DNA from: Opitutaceae bacterium
GTDB lineage: Bacteria > Verrucomicrobiota > Verrucomicrobiia > Opitutales > Opitutaceae
Direction: 5' to 3'
DNA: 34,722 bases
NCBI GenBank assembly: GCA_003164715.1
Contig: PLTZ01000069.1
Span: forward strand, 1-34,722
Shown: piece by piece, positions 25,339-34,722 of the stretch
How positions within the stretch are numbered: position 1 is the first letter of the stretch
How the letters are laid out: every line of letters begins with the position of its first letter
Notes under the pieces: model-generated
Databases searched by the model: none
Seen by the model: only the letters and a program-made list of their open reading frames with translations
Told to the model about the DNA's origin: nothing
Translations under genes and position numbers: made by a program

Positions 25339-26760
25339 TCAGGGTTTCGCGGGAGCGGGCGCGGCCTGCACCTGCGGGCGGCTCTCCCTCACGTCGCGGC
25401 TCCAGCGGCGCACGTCGAAGAAGCTGATGTAGAGCACCAACGAGAGCAGCAGCACCATGAAGACGCTCTGGGTGGCCGCGATGAAGTTGATGGGAAGCGC
25501 CCGGCCGCGCAGCCGCCCGATGGTCGCGAACAGCATCTGGCCGCCGTCGAGGACGGGTATCGGCAGGAGGTTCAGCACCGCGAAGCTGACGTTGAGGATG
25601 ATCGTGAACCTGAGGACATACCGGATCCCGGCCTCCGCGGCCGAGTGGAAGACGTGGACGATGCCAACCGGGCCGGAGACCTTCGACAGGCCGATGTCGG
25701 AGCGCGGGTTGAAGAGCCCCCACACCGTGCGCAGCGACATCACGAGCGGCTGGTAGATCTGGATGAACGGCGACGGGTAGGTCATGTGGTAGCCGGCCGA
25801 GAACTCGACGTCCCCGATCGGAAGGCCCGCGATCCGCGGCGGCACGACGAGCGTCACGGCAAGCCCGGCACGCACGACGCCAAGCTGGGCGGGTTTCGCC
25901 GGCGCCAGGTCGAGCTCGTCGGCAAGGCCGCTCAGGTTCATGACCTGCAGCCCGTTGACCGAGACGATGCGGTCGCCATGCAGGAGGCCGGCCTTCTCCA
26001 TCGCCGAGCCCTTCGGAACGGTGTCCACGAGGAGGTCGTACCCCGGCATGATGCCGACACGGCGCCAGCGGTCCTCCCCGGAGAGCCGGGGGTGGAGGGT
26101 GATCGCCATGCGCCTGCCCTGGCGCTCGATGGTGAAGACCGTCGTCGGGTTGCCGCTGGAATCGCGGCCGGAGCCCATCACGAGGGTGTCGTTGAGCTCT
26201 CCCCAGTCCGAGACCGGGATTCCGTCTATCGCCTTGACGACGTCGCCCACGCGCAGCCCGGCCTCCATCGCGGGGCTCGTGACCTTCGTGCCGTCGGGCA
26301 GGTCGATCGTCCGTGTGACGTAGCCGATCTGCGTGCTGGTCGACTCGTTGGTCTCCGGCTGGCCGATCTTGTGGATCACGCACGCCAGGACGAACGCGAA
26401 GAGGATGTTGAAGGCCGCGCCCGCTGCGAAGACGAGCATCTTCGTGGAGTAGGAGACTGGGGCCAGCTTGTCAGGGCCGGCCTCGCTTTGGCCCTCCAAG
26501 GGCCCCAGGTCCGCGATCTGCGGCAGCAGGACGAAGCCCCCCAGGGGGAGCCAGGCGACCTGATAGCGGGTCCCGTCGGCCGACTTCCAGAAAAAGATCG
26601 GCGGCCCGAACCCGATCGAGAACACCTCGACGTGCACGCCGCTTGCCCGGGCAGCCAGGAAATGGCCGAGCTCATGGAAAAAGACCGATCCCCCGAAGAA
26701 CAGCACGATCAGGAAGATCGGCCAGATGTTTGAGGACAGGGAATGGAGCAGTTCGGCCAC
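25339..26760 (-). CDS. rseP: Site-2 protease RseP (RIP metalloprotease)
   Basis: Intramembrane zinc protease that cuts membrane-spanning segments, for example anti-sigma factors or leftover signal peptides. The active-site motif HELGH (His29, Glu30, His33) lies in the first membrane helix, and the second motif PVLDGG (in NLLPIPVLDGGQ) is in the C-terminal membrane region. Between them are two PDZ-like regions (around VTSPAMEAGLRVGDVVKAID and GSAMEKAGLLHGDRIVSVNG), as in E. coli RseP. Four membrane segments are expected; 473 residues is normal for the two-PDZ form. The start is GTG at 26760. In the operon it follows dxr by 30 bases, a common arrangement. The substrate here is unknown. Confidence 0.95.
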   Translation of the reverse strand: MAELLHSLSSNIWPIFLIVLFFGGSVFFHELGHFLAARASGVHVEVFSIGFGPPIFFWKSADGTRYQVAWLPLGGFVLLPQIADLGPLEGQSEAGPDKLAPVSYSTKMLVFAAGAAFNILFAFVLACVIHKIGQPETNESTSTQIGYVTRTIDLPDGTKVTSPAMEAGLRVGDVVKAIDGIPVSDWGELNDTLVMGSGRDSSGNPTTVFTIERQGRRMAITLHPRLSGEDRWRRVGIMPGYDLLVDTVPKGSAMEKAGLLHGDRIVSVNGLQVMNLSGLADELDLAPAKPAQLGVVRAGLAVTLVVPPRIAGLPIGDVEFSAGYHMTYPSPFIQIYQPLVMSLRTVWGLFNPRSDIGLSKVSGPVGIVHVFHSAAEAGIRYVLRFTIILNVSFAVLNLLPIPVLDGGQMLFATIGRLRGRALPINFIAATQSVFMVLLLSLVLYISFFDVRRWSRDVRESRPQVQAAPAPAKP

Positions 26761-26790
26761 GGCGGTTGTAATGAATTAATCTGAAGCTAT

Positions 26791-27987
26791 TTAAAGATTT
26801 TCGATACCCCTTTCCGCGCTTTCCCGCGCCTCTCGGTCCGCCTGGAGGACGGCCTTGAGGTCGGAGGGCTCGAAATTGGAGGTGTTGGCGAGAACGTGGT
26901 CGACGATGCGCGGAATCGCAAGAAATGCTATCCTCCCCCGCAAGAAAGCGTCCACGGCCACCTCGTTGGCCGCGTTGAACGCGGCCGGCGCCACGCCGCC
27001 GGCCCTCATCGCCTCCCTTGCGTACCGGAACATCGGGTAGCGGCCCTCGTCGATCGGGCCGAAGTCGAGCCGCATGAGGCGCTCGAGGTCTATCGGAGGC
27101 TCGACGCCCTCGAAGCGGTCGGGATAGAGCAGCGCGTGCTGGATCGGGAACGTCATCGACGAGGGCGAGAGCTGGGCGAGCATCGCGCCGTCGTTGAACT
27201 CGACGAGGCAGTGGACCAGGCTCTGGGGGTGCATCACCGCGGTGCACTGGTCGGGCCGGAGCCCGAAAAGCCACTTGGCCTCCATGAGCTCCAGGCCCTT
27301 GTTGGCGAGGGTGGCGCTGTCCACGGTTATCTTCGGGCCCATGGACCAATTGGGATGCTTCAGGGCGTCGCTGGGGGTCGCGTGCTCGAGCCTCTCGGCC
27401 GGCCAGTCGCGGAACGCGCCCCCGCTCGCCGTCAGGACGACGCGCCGGACCCCGGTGCTTGGGTGGCCCTCGATGCACTGGAAGACGGCGTTGTGCTCGC
27501 TGTCGACGGGAAGGATGCGCGTTCCCCTGCGGGCCGCCTCGTCCATGACGAACTTGCCCGCGAGGACAAGGACCTCCTTCGAGGCGAGGGCGAGGCTCTT
27601 GCCGGCGGCGATCGCAGCCATCGAGGGCTCGAGCCCGGCAGTCCCGGCCACGGCGACCAGGACGACGTCGGCTGCGGGCAGGGACGCGATCTGCCTGAGG
27701 CCCTCGGGGCCCTGCAGGAGCCGGGTCGCCATGTGAAAGGAGCCGGAAAGCTTCGCCTCGGCGAAAGCGGCCGGGTCGCAGATCGCCGCCTCGCGGACGG
27801 AGTATTCCCGGGCGATCTCGGCGAGCCGGCGCCAGTTCGAGTTGGAGGCGACGCCGACGAGCTCGAGGCGGTCCCGGTGGGAGGCGATGACCCTCAGGGC
27901 GTTCCCGCCGATGGAGCCGGTCGCCCCGAGCAGGACTACGCGCCTGCGGATGGGGAACCGGGAGCTGAAGGGGGGAGGCGCGGTCAC
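26791..27987 (-). CDS. dxr: 1-deoxy-D-xylulose 5-phosphate reductoisomerase Dxr
   Basis: NADPH-dependent second step of the MEP pathway: DXP to 2-C-methyl-D-erythritol 4-phosphate. Visible motifs are the Rossmann turn LLGATGSIGGN near residue 20, the cofactor/substrate segment ALASKEVLVLAG, the metal-binding PVDSEHNAVFQC, the flexible lid with TASGGAFRDWP, and the substrate loop WSMGPKITVDSATLANKGLE plus HPQSLVHCLVEF. The length of 398 is typical. The start is GTG at 27987, 22 bases after the cdsA stop. With ispG in the same transcript, two MEP steps are controlled together with lipid-carrier synthesis (uppS). Confidence 0.97.
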   Translation of the reverse strand: MTAPPPFSSRFPIRRRVVLLGATGSIGGNALRVIASHRDRLELVGVASNSNWRRLAEIAREYSVREAAICDPAAFAEAKLSGSFHMATRLLQGPEGLRQIASLPAADVVLVAVAGTAGLEPSMAAIAAGKSLALASKEVLVLAGKFVMDEAARRGTRILPVDSEHNAVFQCIEGHPSTGVRRVVLTASGGAFRDWPAERLEHATPSDALKHPNWSMGPKITVDSATLANKGLELMEAKWLFGLRPDQCTAVMHPQSLVHCLVEFNDGAMLAQLSPSSMTFPIQHALLYPDRFEGVEPPIDLERLMRLDFGPIDEGRYPMFRYAREAMRAGGVAPAAFNAANEVAVDAFLRGRIAFLAIPRIVDHVLANTSNFEPSDLKAVLQADREARESAERGIENL

Positions 27988-28009
27988 GGGGCGTTGGGTC
28001 GAGGGACGC

Positions 28010-28843
28010 CTAGGCCAGGCCCTGGAGCAGGAAATACGCGACCGGCGCCACCAGGATCAGGCTGTCGCACAGGTCGAACATGCCGCCGATCCCGGGGACG
28101 CCGCCCCCGGAGTCCTTCAGGGAAGCCCGGCGCTTGATCACCGACTCCACCAGGTCGGACACGATCGCGACGGCGGCGAGCGGGGCGGCGAGGAGCGCCG
28201 AGCGCAGCGGCGTCATCGCCGCGGGCAGCACACCGCGCCCGAGCCACGCCACCAGCGCCCCGATGCCCATGGCGACGATCACGCCCCCGACGGCGCCCTC
28301 CCACGTCTTCTTCGGGCTCGTGAGGGGTGCCATCTTGTGCCGGCCGAATGCGAGCCCGGAGAGCAGCGCCCCCACGTCGCAGAACTTGGCGACGGCCACG
28401 ACCCAGAGGCAGAGGACCAGGCGCCCCGCCGGGGCGATCGCGTCGCCGGGCAGCGGGGTGACGATGCGCACGAGGTACTGCAGCATGAGCGCGATGTACA
28501 CGAGTCCGAACAAGGTCGACGACAGCGTCTCCACCCGCTTGTCGGGATCCCTCTCGGAGAGGATCCGCGCCGAGACGACAAGGGTAGCCAGCGCAAGGAG
28601 CGGATGGGACGGGATTCCCAGGCGGGCCTCGGTCCAGGGGGAGAGCGTGATCAGGCCCCCCAGGAGCATGCCGAGCCACTTGAACGGCGCGTGGCCCGAC
28701 GCGTCCATGAGCCTGTAGAACTCGCGCAGGGTGAGCACCGAGACGGCGGCGATCGCCGCGACCGCGCCGTCCGTCCCGAACCTCCACAGCACGCCGAGCA
28801 GCAGGAGCCAGAGGACGACGGTGCTTGTGATGCGTTTTGCCAC
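28010..28843 (-). CDS. cdsA: Phosphatidate cytidylyltransferase CdsA
   Basis: Makes CDP-diacylglycerol from CTP and phosphatidate, the branch point for membrane phospholipids. The 277-residue polytopic protein has about seven hydrophobic helices. The conserved part is SPKKTWEGAVGG (about 185) and the C-terminal signature ESVIKRRASLKDSGGGVPG, then GGMFDLCDSL. Two normally conserved positions in that signature differ (Ile where PGHGG has His, Leu where DRxDS has Arg), while the KD and D..DS acids are kept. The start is GTG at 28843 (VAKRITSTVV), 17 bases after uppS; longer frames only overlap uppS. It is flanked by uppS and dxr, the textbook order. Confidence 0.92.
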   Translation of the reverse strand: MAKRITSTVVLWLLLLGVLWRFGTDGAVAAIAAVSVLTLREFYRLMDASGHAPFKWLGMLLGGLITLSPWTEARLGIPSHPLLALATLVVSARILSERDPDKRVETLSSTLFGLVYIALMLQYLVRIVTPLPGDAIAPAGRLVLCLWVVAVAKFCDVGALLSGLAFGRHKMAPLTSPKKTWEGAVGGVIVAMGIGALVAWLGRGVLPAAMTPLRSALLAAPLAAVAIVSDLVESVIKRRASLKDSGGGVPGIGGMFDLCDSLILVAPVAYFLLQGLA

Positions 28844-28860
28844 GGGTTTCGCCGGGGGCG

Positions 28861-29625
28861 CTATTTTGCGGCTGCGACCGGCTTGAGCTGCTCGCTGGTC
28901 ATCCCGTAGCGCCGCTCGCGCCGCGCGAAATCCGCGATCGCGGCCGCGAGGTCGGCCTTCGAGAAGTCGGGCCACAGGACGGGCGAGAAGTAGAGCTCGG
29001 CGTAGGCGGCCTGCATGAGCAGGAAGTTGCTCATCCGCGTCTCCCCGGAGGTGCGGATCACCAGGTCGGGGTCCGGCATGCCCGACGTGTAAAGGTACTT
29101 GGCGAACGAGTCCCACGAGGCGTCATTCAGCTTCTCGCGGCCGGCGCCCACCGCGGCGGCGTACGCCCGGGCCGCGTCCACCATCTCGGTGCGCGAGCCG
29201 TAGTTGAGGGCAAGGACGAGCGTGTAGTCCGCGAACTCCCGCGTCCTCTCGACCGTCGCCGCAAGGAGGCGCTGCACGCCGCGGGGCAGTCCCTCGATCC
29301 TGCCGACCGTCATCAGCCGCACGCGGTCCCGCACGAACGTGTCGAGCTCCTTCCTCAGGTAAAGCTCGAGGAGCCCCATGAGTGCGCCGACCTCATCCTT
29401 GGGCCGGTTCCAGTTCTCGGCCGAGAACGCGTAGAGGGTCAGCATCTTTACCCCCAGGTCGCGGGCCGCGTAGGTCACGCTCCTGACCGTCTCGACGCCG
29501 CGCCGGTGGCCCTCTATCCGGGGCAGGCCCCGGGCCTTGGCCCAGCGCCCGTTGCCGTCCATGATGATCGCCACGTGCCTCGGGACGTTGAGCGGGTCTG
29601 CGGGCGCTTGGCTGGCGGAGGACAT
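28861..29625 (-). CDS. uppS: Undecaprenyl diphosphate synthase UppS
   Basis: cis-Prenyltransferase that extends farnesyl diphosphate to the C55 carrier lipid for peptidoglycan and O-antigen building blocks. The 254 residues include HVAIIMDGNGRWA (Asp23, diphosphate/Mg binding), GHRRGVETVR, TLYAFSAENWNRP and the C-terminal RTSGETRMSNFLLMQ...AELYF segment that forms the second substrate site. ATG at 29625 (MSSASQAPAD) is chosen; an in-frame ATG at 29697 would add 24 residues and run almost to the divergent phosphorylase start. It is the first gene of the minus-strand operon continuing with cdsA. Confidence 0.97.
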   Translation of the reverse strand: MSSASQAPADPLNVPRHVAIIMDGNGRWAKARGLPRIEGHRRGVETVRSVTYAARDLGVKMLTLYAFSAENWNRPKDEVGALMGLLELYLRKELDTFVRDRVRLMTVGRIEGLPRGVQRLLAATVERTREFADYTLVLALNYGSRTEMVDAARAYAAAVGAGREKLNDASWDSFAKYLYTSGMPDPDLVIRTSGETRMSNFLLMQAAYAELYFSPVLWPDFSKADLAAAIADFARRERRYGMTSEQLKPVAAAK

Positions 29626-29700
29626 GCGGGTCGCGCTAGGGTAGGTACCTGCCGCCGGATTTGACAAGGGGGAAGGGTGGGCAAGTATTTGGGCCACTTC

Positions 29701-30399
29701 ATGAGAGTCGCATTCATAAGCGGCACGAGCATCGTAAATTCCACGCTATTCTCGTCCTGGGAGGTCCGTCAGGTCGAAACGCCCTACGGCCGGGTTGCGT
29801 ACAAGGCGCGGGGCGACCACGCGCTCATCAACCGCCACGGCTACGGCTTTCCGCTGCCCCCGCATTCGATCAATTACCGGGCGAACATCCGGGCTCTGGC
29901 CGACTTGGGGTTCAAGGACATCGTCTCCCTGAACTCGGTCGGCTCGCTCAAGCCCGAGATCCCGCCCGGCTCGATCGTCTCCTGCTCCGATTACGTGTGC
30001 CTGCAGCAGGGCCCCGCCACCTTCTTCGACACGGAGCTGAAGGGCGGGGCGCCCGTGATCGCGAACAACCTGATCCCCCTGCTGGTCGCGCGCCTCGCCC
30101 CCGAGTTCACGATCCCCACCGCAAAGGTCTACGTCCAGATGCGGGGGCCTCGGTTCGAGACGAAGGCTGAGATCCGGGTCGTGCGCGCCTGGGGCGACGT
30201 GATCGGGATGACCGCGGCCCACGAGGCGGACCTCTGCAGCGAGGCGGGGCTCAACTACAACAGCCTCGCGCTCGCCGACAACTACGCGAACGGGCTTGAG
30301 GGGACGGAGATCGACTTCGCCAAGTTCAAGGACCTCGTGAAGACCAACCAGGAGAAGGTGAACCGGCTGTTCACCCGCATGCTGGAGATCCTCGGGTAG
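29701..30399 (+). CDS. MTAP/PNP-family nucleoside phosphorylase
   Basis: A 232-residue member of the methylthioadenosine/purine nucleoside phosphorylase family, which splits a nucleoside with phosphate during methylthioadenosine or purine salvage. Motifs: the N-terminal [11 protein letters not shown] glycine loop (phosphate site), [33 protein letters not shown], the MTAP-like [13 protein letters not shown], and [19 protein letters not shown] (the family's NMT..PE.LAREAG pattern in a variant form), with ALADNYANG replacing the usual TDYDxW. The start ATG at 29701 gives a natural MRVAFISG beginning; GTG at 29677, with a purine-rich tract before it, is an alternative adding 8 residues. It is transcribed away from uppS. 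The base preference (methylthioadenosine or other) cannot be told. Confidence 0.85.
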   Translation: MRVAFISGTSIVNSTLFSSWEVRQVETPYGRVAYKARGDHALINRHGYGFPLPPHSINYRANIRALADLGFKDIVSLNSVGSLKPEIPPGSIVSCSDYVCLQQGPATFFDTELKGGAPVIANNLIPLLVARLAPEFTIPTAKVYVQMRGPRFETKAEIRVVRAWGDVIGMTAAHEADLCSEAGLNYNSLALADNYANGLEGTEIDFAKFKDLVKTNQEKVNRLFTRMLEILG

Positions 30400-30419
30400 G
30401 GCCCCCAAGCCCAAGCACC

Positions 30420-31391
30420 ATGAGCGAATTCCTACAGGCGGAGCGGGTGGCGACGGCAAAGGGCACGCTGGAGCGGCTCAGGATCAACATGCGCCAGGCG
30501 ATCCTCGGCAAGGACGACGTGATCGAGCAGCTCATCATCTGTCTTGCCGCGGGAGGCCACCTGCTGATCGAGGACCTTCCCGGGGTGGGCAAGACGACGC
30601 TCGCCTACGCGCTCGCCCGCTCCACGGACTGCGTGTTCTCGAGGATCCAGTTCACGAGCGACCTGCTCCCCTCCGACGTCACCGGCGTGGCGATCTATGA
30701 CGAGGCGACCAAGGAGTTCGTCTTCAAACCCGGTCCGGTGTTCGCGAACATCGTCCTGGCGGACGAGATCAACCGCGCGCCGCCGAAGACCCAGTCGGCC
30801 CTCCTCGAGGTCATGGACCGGGCCAAGGTCACGGTCGACGGCGAGGCCCACGCCGTGGGCTCGCCGTTCATGGTCTTCGCGACCCAGAACCCCGTGGACT
30901 ACGAGGGGACCTTCCCGCTGCCCGAGAGCCAGATGGACCGCTTCCTGATGCGCATGCGGATGGGGTACCCCCAGCACGCCGACGAGATCGAGATCCTGCG
31001 CACCGCCAGGAGCGGCTACGACTCGATCTCGCTCAACGCCGTCGCATCGCGCGCCGACGTGACGGCGATCCAGGCGCTCGTGCCCCAGGTGTTCGTCGAG
31101 GACAGCATCCTCGACTTCATCCTGAGGATCATCGCCGCCACGCGGACGGAGGTCGAGTTCAAGGCCGGGGCGAGCGTCCGGGGCGGCCTGGCGCTGCGCA
31201 CCGCGGCGCAGGCGCGGGCCATCGTGAACGGCCGCGACTTTGTGCTCCCGGACGACGTGGTCGAGCTGGTCCCGGCGGTGCTCGCGCACCGCCTCGCGCT
31301 CGCCAGGCAGAGCGGAGACGCCCTGGAGGAGCGCAGGTCCGTCGGGGCGCACTTAAAGCGCATCCTGTCGGCCCTGCCCCCGCCCGTGTGA
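30420..31391 (+). CDS. MoxR-family AAA+ ATPase
   Basis: A 323-residue MoxR-type AAA+ ATPase, expected to act as a chaperone or metal-insertion/assembly factor with the proteins encoded next to it. Walker A is GVGKTT (Gly55-Thr60), Walker B is [11 protein letters not shown] (Asp115-Glu116), followed by QSALLEVMD, the sensor region [18 protein letters not shown], and the C-terminal helical lid with [14 protein letters not shown]. Start [10 protein letters not shown] at 30420; no ribosome binding site. The stop overlaps the start of the DUF58 gene by 4 bases (GTGA). MoxR-DUF58-transglutaminase is a widespread module with unsettled function, often linked to envelope or stress processes. Confidence 0.96.
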   Translation: MSEFLQAERVATAKGTLERLRINMRQAILGKDDVIEQLIICLAAGGHLLIEDLPGVGKTTLAYALARSTDCVFSRIQFTSDLLPSDVTGVAIYDEATKEFVFKPGPVFANIVLADEINRAPPKTQSALLEVMDRAKVTVDGEAHAVGSPFMVFATQNPVDYEGTFPLPESQMDRFLMRMRMGYPQHADEIEILRTARSGYDSISLNAVASRADVTAIQALVPQVFVEDSILDFILRIIAATRTEVEFKAGASVRGGLALRTAAQARAIVNGRDFVLPDDVVELVPAVLAHRLALARQSGDALEERRSVGAHLKRILSALPPPV

Positions 31392-32590
31392 ACCGCCCGG
31401 AGGGAAGCGATCGGCGCCTCATCTGGCGGCGCACCCTCTGGGGCCTGCTCTGGCCGAGGCGCTTTGAGCGGATCCAACCCACCATCTCGGGCGTCGTGCT
31501 GATCGGGCTGTCGCTCGGGATCGGCACCGCCGCGTACAACAGCTCGAGCAACATCCTCTTCATCGCCCTGGCGCTGCTCCTGGCGTGCCTGATCCTTTCC
31601 GGCGTCCTGGCCTGGCTCAACCTGCGGCGGCTGCAGTGGCGCTTGGAGATCGAGCCGCCGCTGCGCGCCGGGCAGGAGGCGGAGGTGGGGCTGCTGCTGC
31701 GAAACGGGAAGCGGTTCCTGCCGACCTACGCCCTGTGGTTCGAGTTCGCCGCGGGCCCGTTCGAGCGCCGCCCCCCCTCCCGCCCGGAGTCGACGATCAC
31801 GGCCAAGGGGATCGACGTGTGGGCCGCGCTCAGGAAGGCCGAGCAGTCGACCACCAAGGGCACGGTCCACCTGCGCACCCGCCTCGACCCCGGGGGCGAG
31901 GCGCGTCTCGAATGGACCTACACGCCGGACCGCAGGGGCCTGGTGCGGATCGAACTGCGCGGCGTCGGCTCGCTCTTTCCCTTCGGCTTCCTCAGGAAGC
32001 TCACGGGCACGGAACTGCGACGGGAGATCCCGGTCTGGCCGGCCCCGGTGGAGTACCGGCGCCTCGGCGGCGCCGCCCCGAGGCGCCGCGAGGGTGAGCG
32101 GCGGCTGGCCCGCGCCGGGAACGAGGGGGAGACGATTGCGCTCCGCCAGTACGAGGCGGGCGATTCCCACCGGCTGATCCACTGGAAGGCCAGCGCCCGT
32201 TCGCGTCGGCTGCTCATCCGGCAGTTCTCCTCGCAGAACTCGGACGCGTGCGCGCTCTGGCTGCGGACGGACGCCGCGGTGTGGCCGCGGCCCGAGCAGT
32301 TCGAGCTCCTGATGAGCTTCGCCGCGACGCTCGCCCAGGACCTCTTCCGCGCGGGCCGCCTGCAGTCGGTGGCGATCGACGCAGGTCCCCAGGTGCAGGT
32401 GAAGCGCGTCGCGGACCTGGACGCGTTCCTCGACCGGCTCGCCGAGGCGCAGCCGCTCGCGCCGGCGCCGGGCGGGCCGCCGCCCTCGGCGGCGCCTGAG
32501 CGGGCGCGCCAGAACCTCATGACCTTCGAGCCGGACGGCGCCCGGGGAGTCGCCGCCTACGTCAATGGAATCAAGACCGCCGCAACTTAG
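31388..32590 (+). CDS. DUF58-domain membrane protein of the MoxR cluster
   Basis: A 400-residue protein with two adjacent membrane helices at about 33-49 and 55-77, followed by a large domain. The DUF58 core is at about 250-281: [20 protein letters not shown], then [11 protein letters not shown], the family hallmark, in a von-Willebrand-like fold. Residues 85-230 are a beta-rich region preceding it. The start is GTG at 31388, overlapping the MoxR stop. The C-terminal residues overlap the transglutaminase start by 26 bases, so the three genes are certainly co-transcribed. No catalytic role is known for the family; it is thought to be the partner served by the MoxR ATPase. Confidence 0.93.
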   Translation: MNRPEGSDRRLIWRRTLWGLLWPRRFERIQPTISGVVLIGLSLGIGTAAYNSSSNILFIALALLLACLILSGVLAWLNLRRLQWRLEIEPPLRAGQEAEVGLLLRNGKRFLPTYALWFEFAAGPFERRPPSRPESTITAKGIDVWAALRKAEQSTTKGTVHLRTRLDPGGEARLEWTYTPDRRGLVRIELRGVGSLFPFGFLRKLTGTELRREIPVWPAPVEYRRLGGAAPRRREGERRLARAGNEGETIALRQYEAGDSHRLIHWKASARSRRLLIRQFSSQNSDACALWLRTDAAVWPRPEQFELLMSFAATLAQDLFRAGRLQSVAIDAGPQVQVKRVADLDAFLDRLAEAQPLAPAPGGPPPSAAPERARQNLMTFEPDGARGVAAYVNGIKTAAT

Positions 32591-34712
32591 CCTGGACGAA
32601 CTCCACCTGCTGCGGTGGCTCCTCGGGGGCGTGCTGATGCTCCTCTCGGTCGCCACGGTGTTCTACATGGACGTCGACTCCGGGGTCATGGCGGCCATCG
32701 CCGCGGCGGGCATCCTCGTGGCGCTCGCGCGGCCGGCGCTTCCCGCCCGCGTGCCGATCTGGGCCCACCGGCTCGCGTTCCCCGCGATCCTCGCCTTCTT
32801 CGCGGGCGACCTCTGGCACACCGGGCAGCTCCTGCCGGCGATCGTGAGGCTGGACCTCCTGCTGCTGCTCTACCGCGGCGTCAGCCACCGCGCCCGCCGC
32901 GACGACCTGCAGATCGTCGTCCTCGGGCTCTTCCTCGTCGTGGTGGCGGGCGTCCTCACGGTCTCGCTCCTCTTCGCCGGCCAGATCCTCGTGTTCACCG
33001 CCTGCGCGCTCGCTCTCCTGATGGTCGTCACGATCGCCGCGTCAACCGAGGGCGGCCAGGCGCCGAAGCTTGCGGTGCGCGGGGTCGTCCCGATCTGGGC
33101 CGCACATGCCGACTGGCGCCGGCTCCTCGGAAGGCTCTGGGAGATCGCCGACTGGAGGCTCCTCGCCTCCGCCGTCGGGCTCTTCCTCGGCGTCGTGGCC
33201 CTGTCGGGCCTCCTTTTCCTCGCGATCCCGCGCTTCCAGCTGGAGAATAGCCTCTTCCTCGAGCGCTTCGTCCTCAAGAAGGCGATGACGGGCTTCAACG
33301 ACTCAATCAAGTTCGGCGACATCACCGACATCACCCAGGACGACAGCATCGCCTTCAACGTGGACCTCTCGGACCCCGCCCAGGCGCCGGCCGTCCCGTA
33401 CTGGCGGATGATCGTGCTCGACGACTACGCGAACGGCGGGTTCAAGCTCTCCGGCAGGCTCAGGCGGGCCTTCGAGCGCGAGCGCACCTCGGCGAACATC
33501 CTGCCGAGCTGGGGCGGCCAGCGCGACGCGCCCACGTGGACCTTCTACCTCGAGTCGGGCGTCAGCCGCTACCTGCCGATCCTCGGCCGGTTCCACGCGA
33601 TGCACTTCCGCGACGCCCAGCACTACAACTACTCTCCCGAGCTTGCCTCCGTGGCGCTGCGCGACGAGCCCGCGTCGATGACGGCCTACCGCGTCGAGGG
33701 CATGGCGTCCGACGCGGCCGAACTCGGCGACCCCCCGTTCGCCAGGGCCTGGGCCAGCCGCGGGCCGGTCGGCCTACCGCTGCAGGTCGACCTGAAGGTC
33801 AGCAGGCAGGATGCGGCGGTGCTCTCGCGCTTGGCGGCGGAGTTCGCGGCCCCGGGCCTCGGCGCCGATCAGTTCGCGCTGCGGGCGGTGGCCGCGCTGC
33901 AGCAAGCCCACGCGTACTCGCTCTCGCCGCACATCCCGGCCGGGCCGGGCGACCCCCTCGTGCGCTGGATGGCCTCGAGCGAGCCCGGCCACTGCGAGCT
34001 GTTCGCCGGGGCCTTCGTCATGCTTGCGCGCGCGGGGGGCTTCCCGGCGAGGGTGGTCACGGGCTTCAAGGGCGGAACCTGGAACGCCTTCTCGAACAAC
34101 TTCACGATCCGCAACTCCGACGCCCATGCCTGGGCGGAGATCTGGGACGTGCGCCGCGGGGCGTGGCTAAGGGAGGACCCGCTGGCCGCCGCGGCCTCCT
34201 CGGACCCGTCCAAGGACAAGGGCGACGCGGCCCTCGCCGCGCTCATGGACCGCAGCTGGTCCGCCCGCCTCAACAGCGTGCGCGTGTTCTGGTACCGCAG
34301 CATCGTCAACTTCGACCAGCAGTCGCAGGCCGAGACGTTCAACGCCGTCAAGAACGCGACGGACAGCTCCGGCAAGTGGATGCGCAGCCGGCTCGACGGC
34401 GCGGCCCGCCGCATCAAGGCCTGGCTCAAGGGGCCCTGGGACTGGGCAAGGGTCCTGCGGCTCGCCGCGGGCATGGCGGCGGCGGGGGCGGCCGCCTGGA
34501 CCCTCGCCCGGGGGCGCTGGCGCCTCGTGTTGATCGCGAGGGGCCGCAGGGTCGACCCGGTCAGGAGGGAGGCGGGCCGGTGGCTCGTCCGCCTGGATGG
34601 TCCGGAGGCGCTTGTCGCCGACCTGCAGCGGCTGCGCTACGGGCCCGCGCCCACCTGGCCCAGGCCCGCGGACGTCTTCAGGCGGGCGAGGCGGGCGTCT
34701 AGAGCGTTTTAA
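32565..34712 (+). CDS. TgpA-like membrane transglutaminase-core protein
   Basis: A 715-residue protein with an N-terminal membrane domain (several helices in about 10-165, another at about 195-216, and one near 630-650) and a transglutaminase-like domain outside the membrane. The papain-like triad is visible: Cys477 in PGHCELFAGAF, His521 in SDAHAWAEIWD and Asp538 in REDPL. The family's closest described member is the Pseudomonas TgpA periplasmic transglutaminase. The protein ends at TAA 34710-34712, inside the window, so it appears complete. It overlaps the DUF58 gene by 26 bases and closes the MoxR-DUF58-Tgp operon as seen here. The substrate is unknown. Confidence 0.93.
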   Translation: MESRPPQLSLDELHLLRWLLGGVLMLLSVATVFYMDVDSGVMAAIAAAGILVALARPALPARVPIWAHRLAFPAILAFFAGDLWHTGQLLPAIVRLDLLLLLYRGVSHRARRDDLQIVVLGLFLVVVAGVLTVSLLFAGQILVFTACALALLMVVTIAASTEGGQAPKLAVRGVVPIWAAHADWRRLLGRLWEIADWRLLASAVGLFLGVVALSGLLFLAIPRFQLENSLFLERFVLKKAMTGFNDSIKFGDITDITQDDSIAFNVDLSDPAQAPAVPYWRMIVLDDYANGGFKLSGRLRRAFERERTSANILPSWGGQRDAPTWTFYLESGVSRYLPILGRFHAMHFRDAQHYNYSPELASVALRDEPASMTAYRVEGMASDAAELGDPPFARAWASRGPVGLPLQVDLKVSRQDAAVLSRLAAEFAAPGLGADQFALRAVAALQQAHAYSLSPHIPAGPGDPLVRWMASSEPGHCELFAGAFVMLARAGGFPARVVTGFKGGTWNAFSNNFTIRNSDAHAWAEIWDVRRGAWLREDPLAAAASSDPSKDKGDAALAALMDRSWSARLNSVRVFWYRSIVNFDQQSQAETFNAVKNATDSSGKWMRSRLDGAARRIKAWLKGPWDWARVLRLAAGMAAAGAAAWTLARGRWRLVLIARGRRVDPVRREAGRWLVRLDGPEALVADLQRLRYGPAPTWPRPADVFRRARRASRAF

Positions 34713-34722
34713 ATAAAACTGT

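Overview
The window is one continuous stretch of GC-rich bacterial chromosome. Several traits point to Verrucomicrobiota, probably an Opitutales/Opitutaceae relative: FG-GAP/UnbV 'CRTAC1-type' secreted proteins, a long IspG with an inserted domain, almost no Shine-Dalgarno sequences, frequent GTG starts and little phage or IS content. This placement comes from family knowledge and was not tested by a search.

Left edge (1-1990): a secreted PIG-L (LmbE-like) deacetylase and a possible 39-residue membrane peptide, followed by the 3' half of a proline-type tRNA and its terminator, with no 5' half. This looks like the right-hand scar of an integration into tRNA-Pro, and both upstream genes have recognisable ribosome binding sites, unlike most of the rest of the window. 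Next come a membrane-anchored coiled-coil protein whose cysteines share one heptad register (2151-2741, minus), a three-PAS hybrid histidine kinase with a receiver domain (2992-5328) and a secreted protein with a TonB-C-like end (5557-6480).

6504-9333 (minus): a LytS-type sensor kinase and LytTR regulator overlapping by 4 bases, then a STAS-like small protein and an ICMT/PEMT-like membrane methyltransferase overlapping by one base. 9432-16806 (plus): an envelope/secreted cluster of FG-GAP/UnbV protein, vanadium-haloperoxidase-type PAP2 enzyme with the full vanadate-binding residue set, an internally duplicated four-helix-type membrane protein, and a double-length FG-GAP/UnbV protein.

16907-18643: the most interesting unit. 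A perfect 36-bp palindrome sits just upstream of a compact three-gene cassette: two-TM SPFH protein, two-TM protein with a bacterial PH-like domain, and a 68-residue ribbon-helix-helix protein. I read this as a self-regulated membrane-scaffold module of unknown function.

18726-29625: housekeeping core. ligA (plus), a conserved unknown, dnaA, a putative oriC in the 515-base gap upstream of dnaA with three near-consensus DnaA boxes and an AT tract, then the envelope/isoprenoid operon uppS-cdsA-dxr-rseP-ispG (all minus). 29701-34712 (plus): an MTAP-family nucleoside phosphorylase, then MoxR ATPase, DUF58 protein and TgpA-like transglutaminase, the last three with overlapping reading frames. Everything between the listed features is short intergenic DNA in which I see nothing else supportable.
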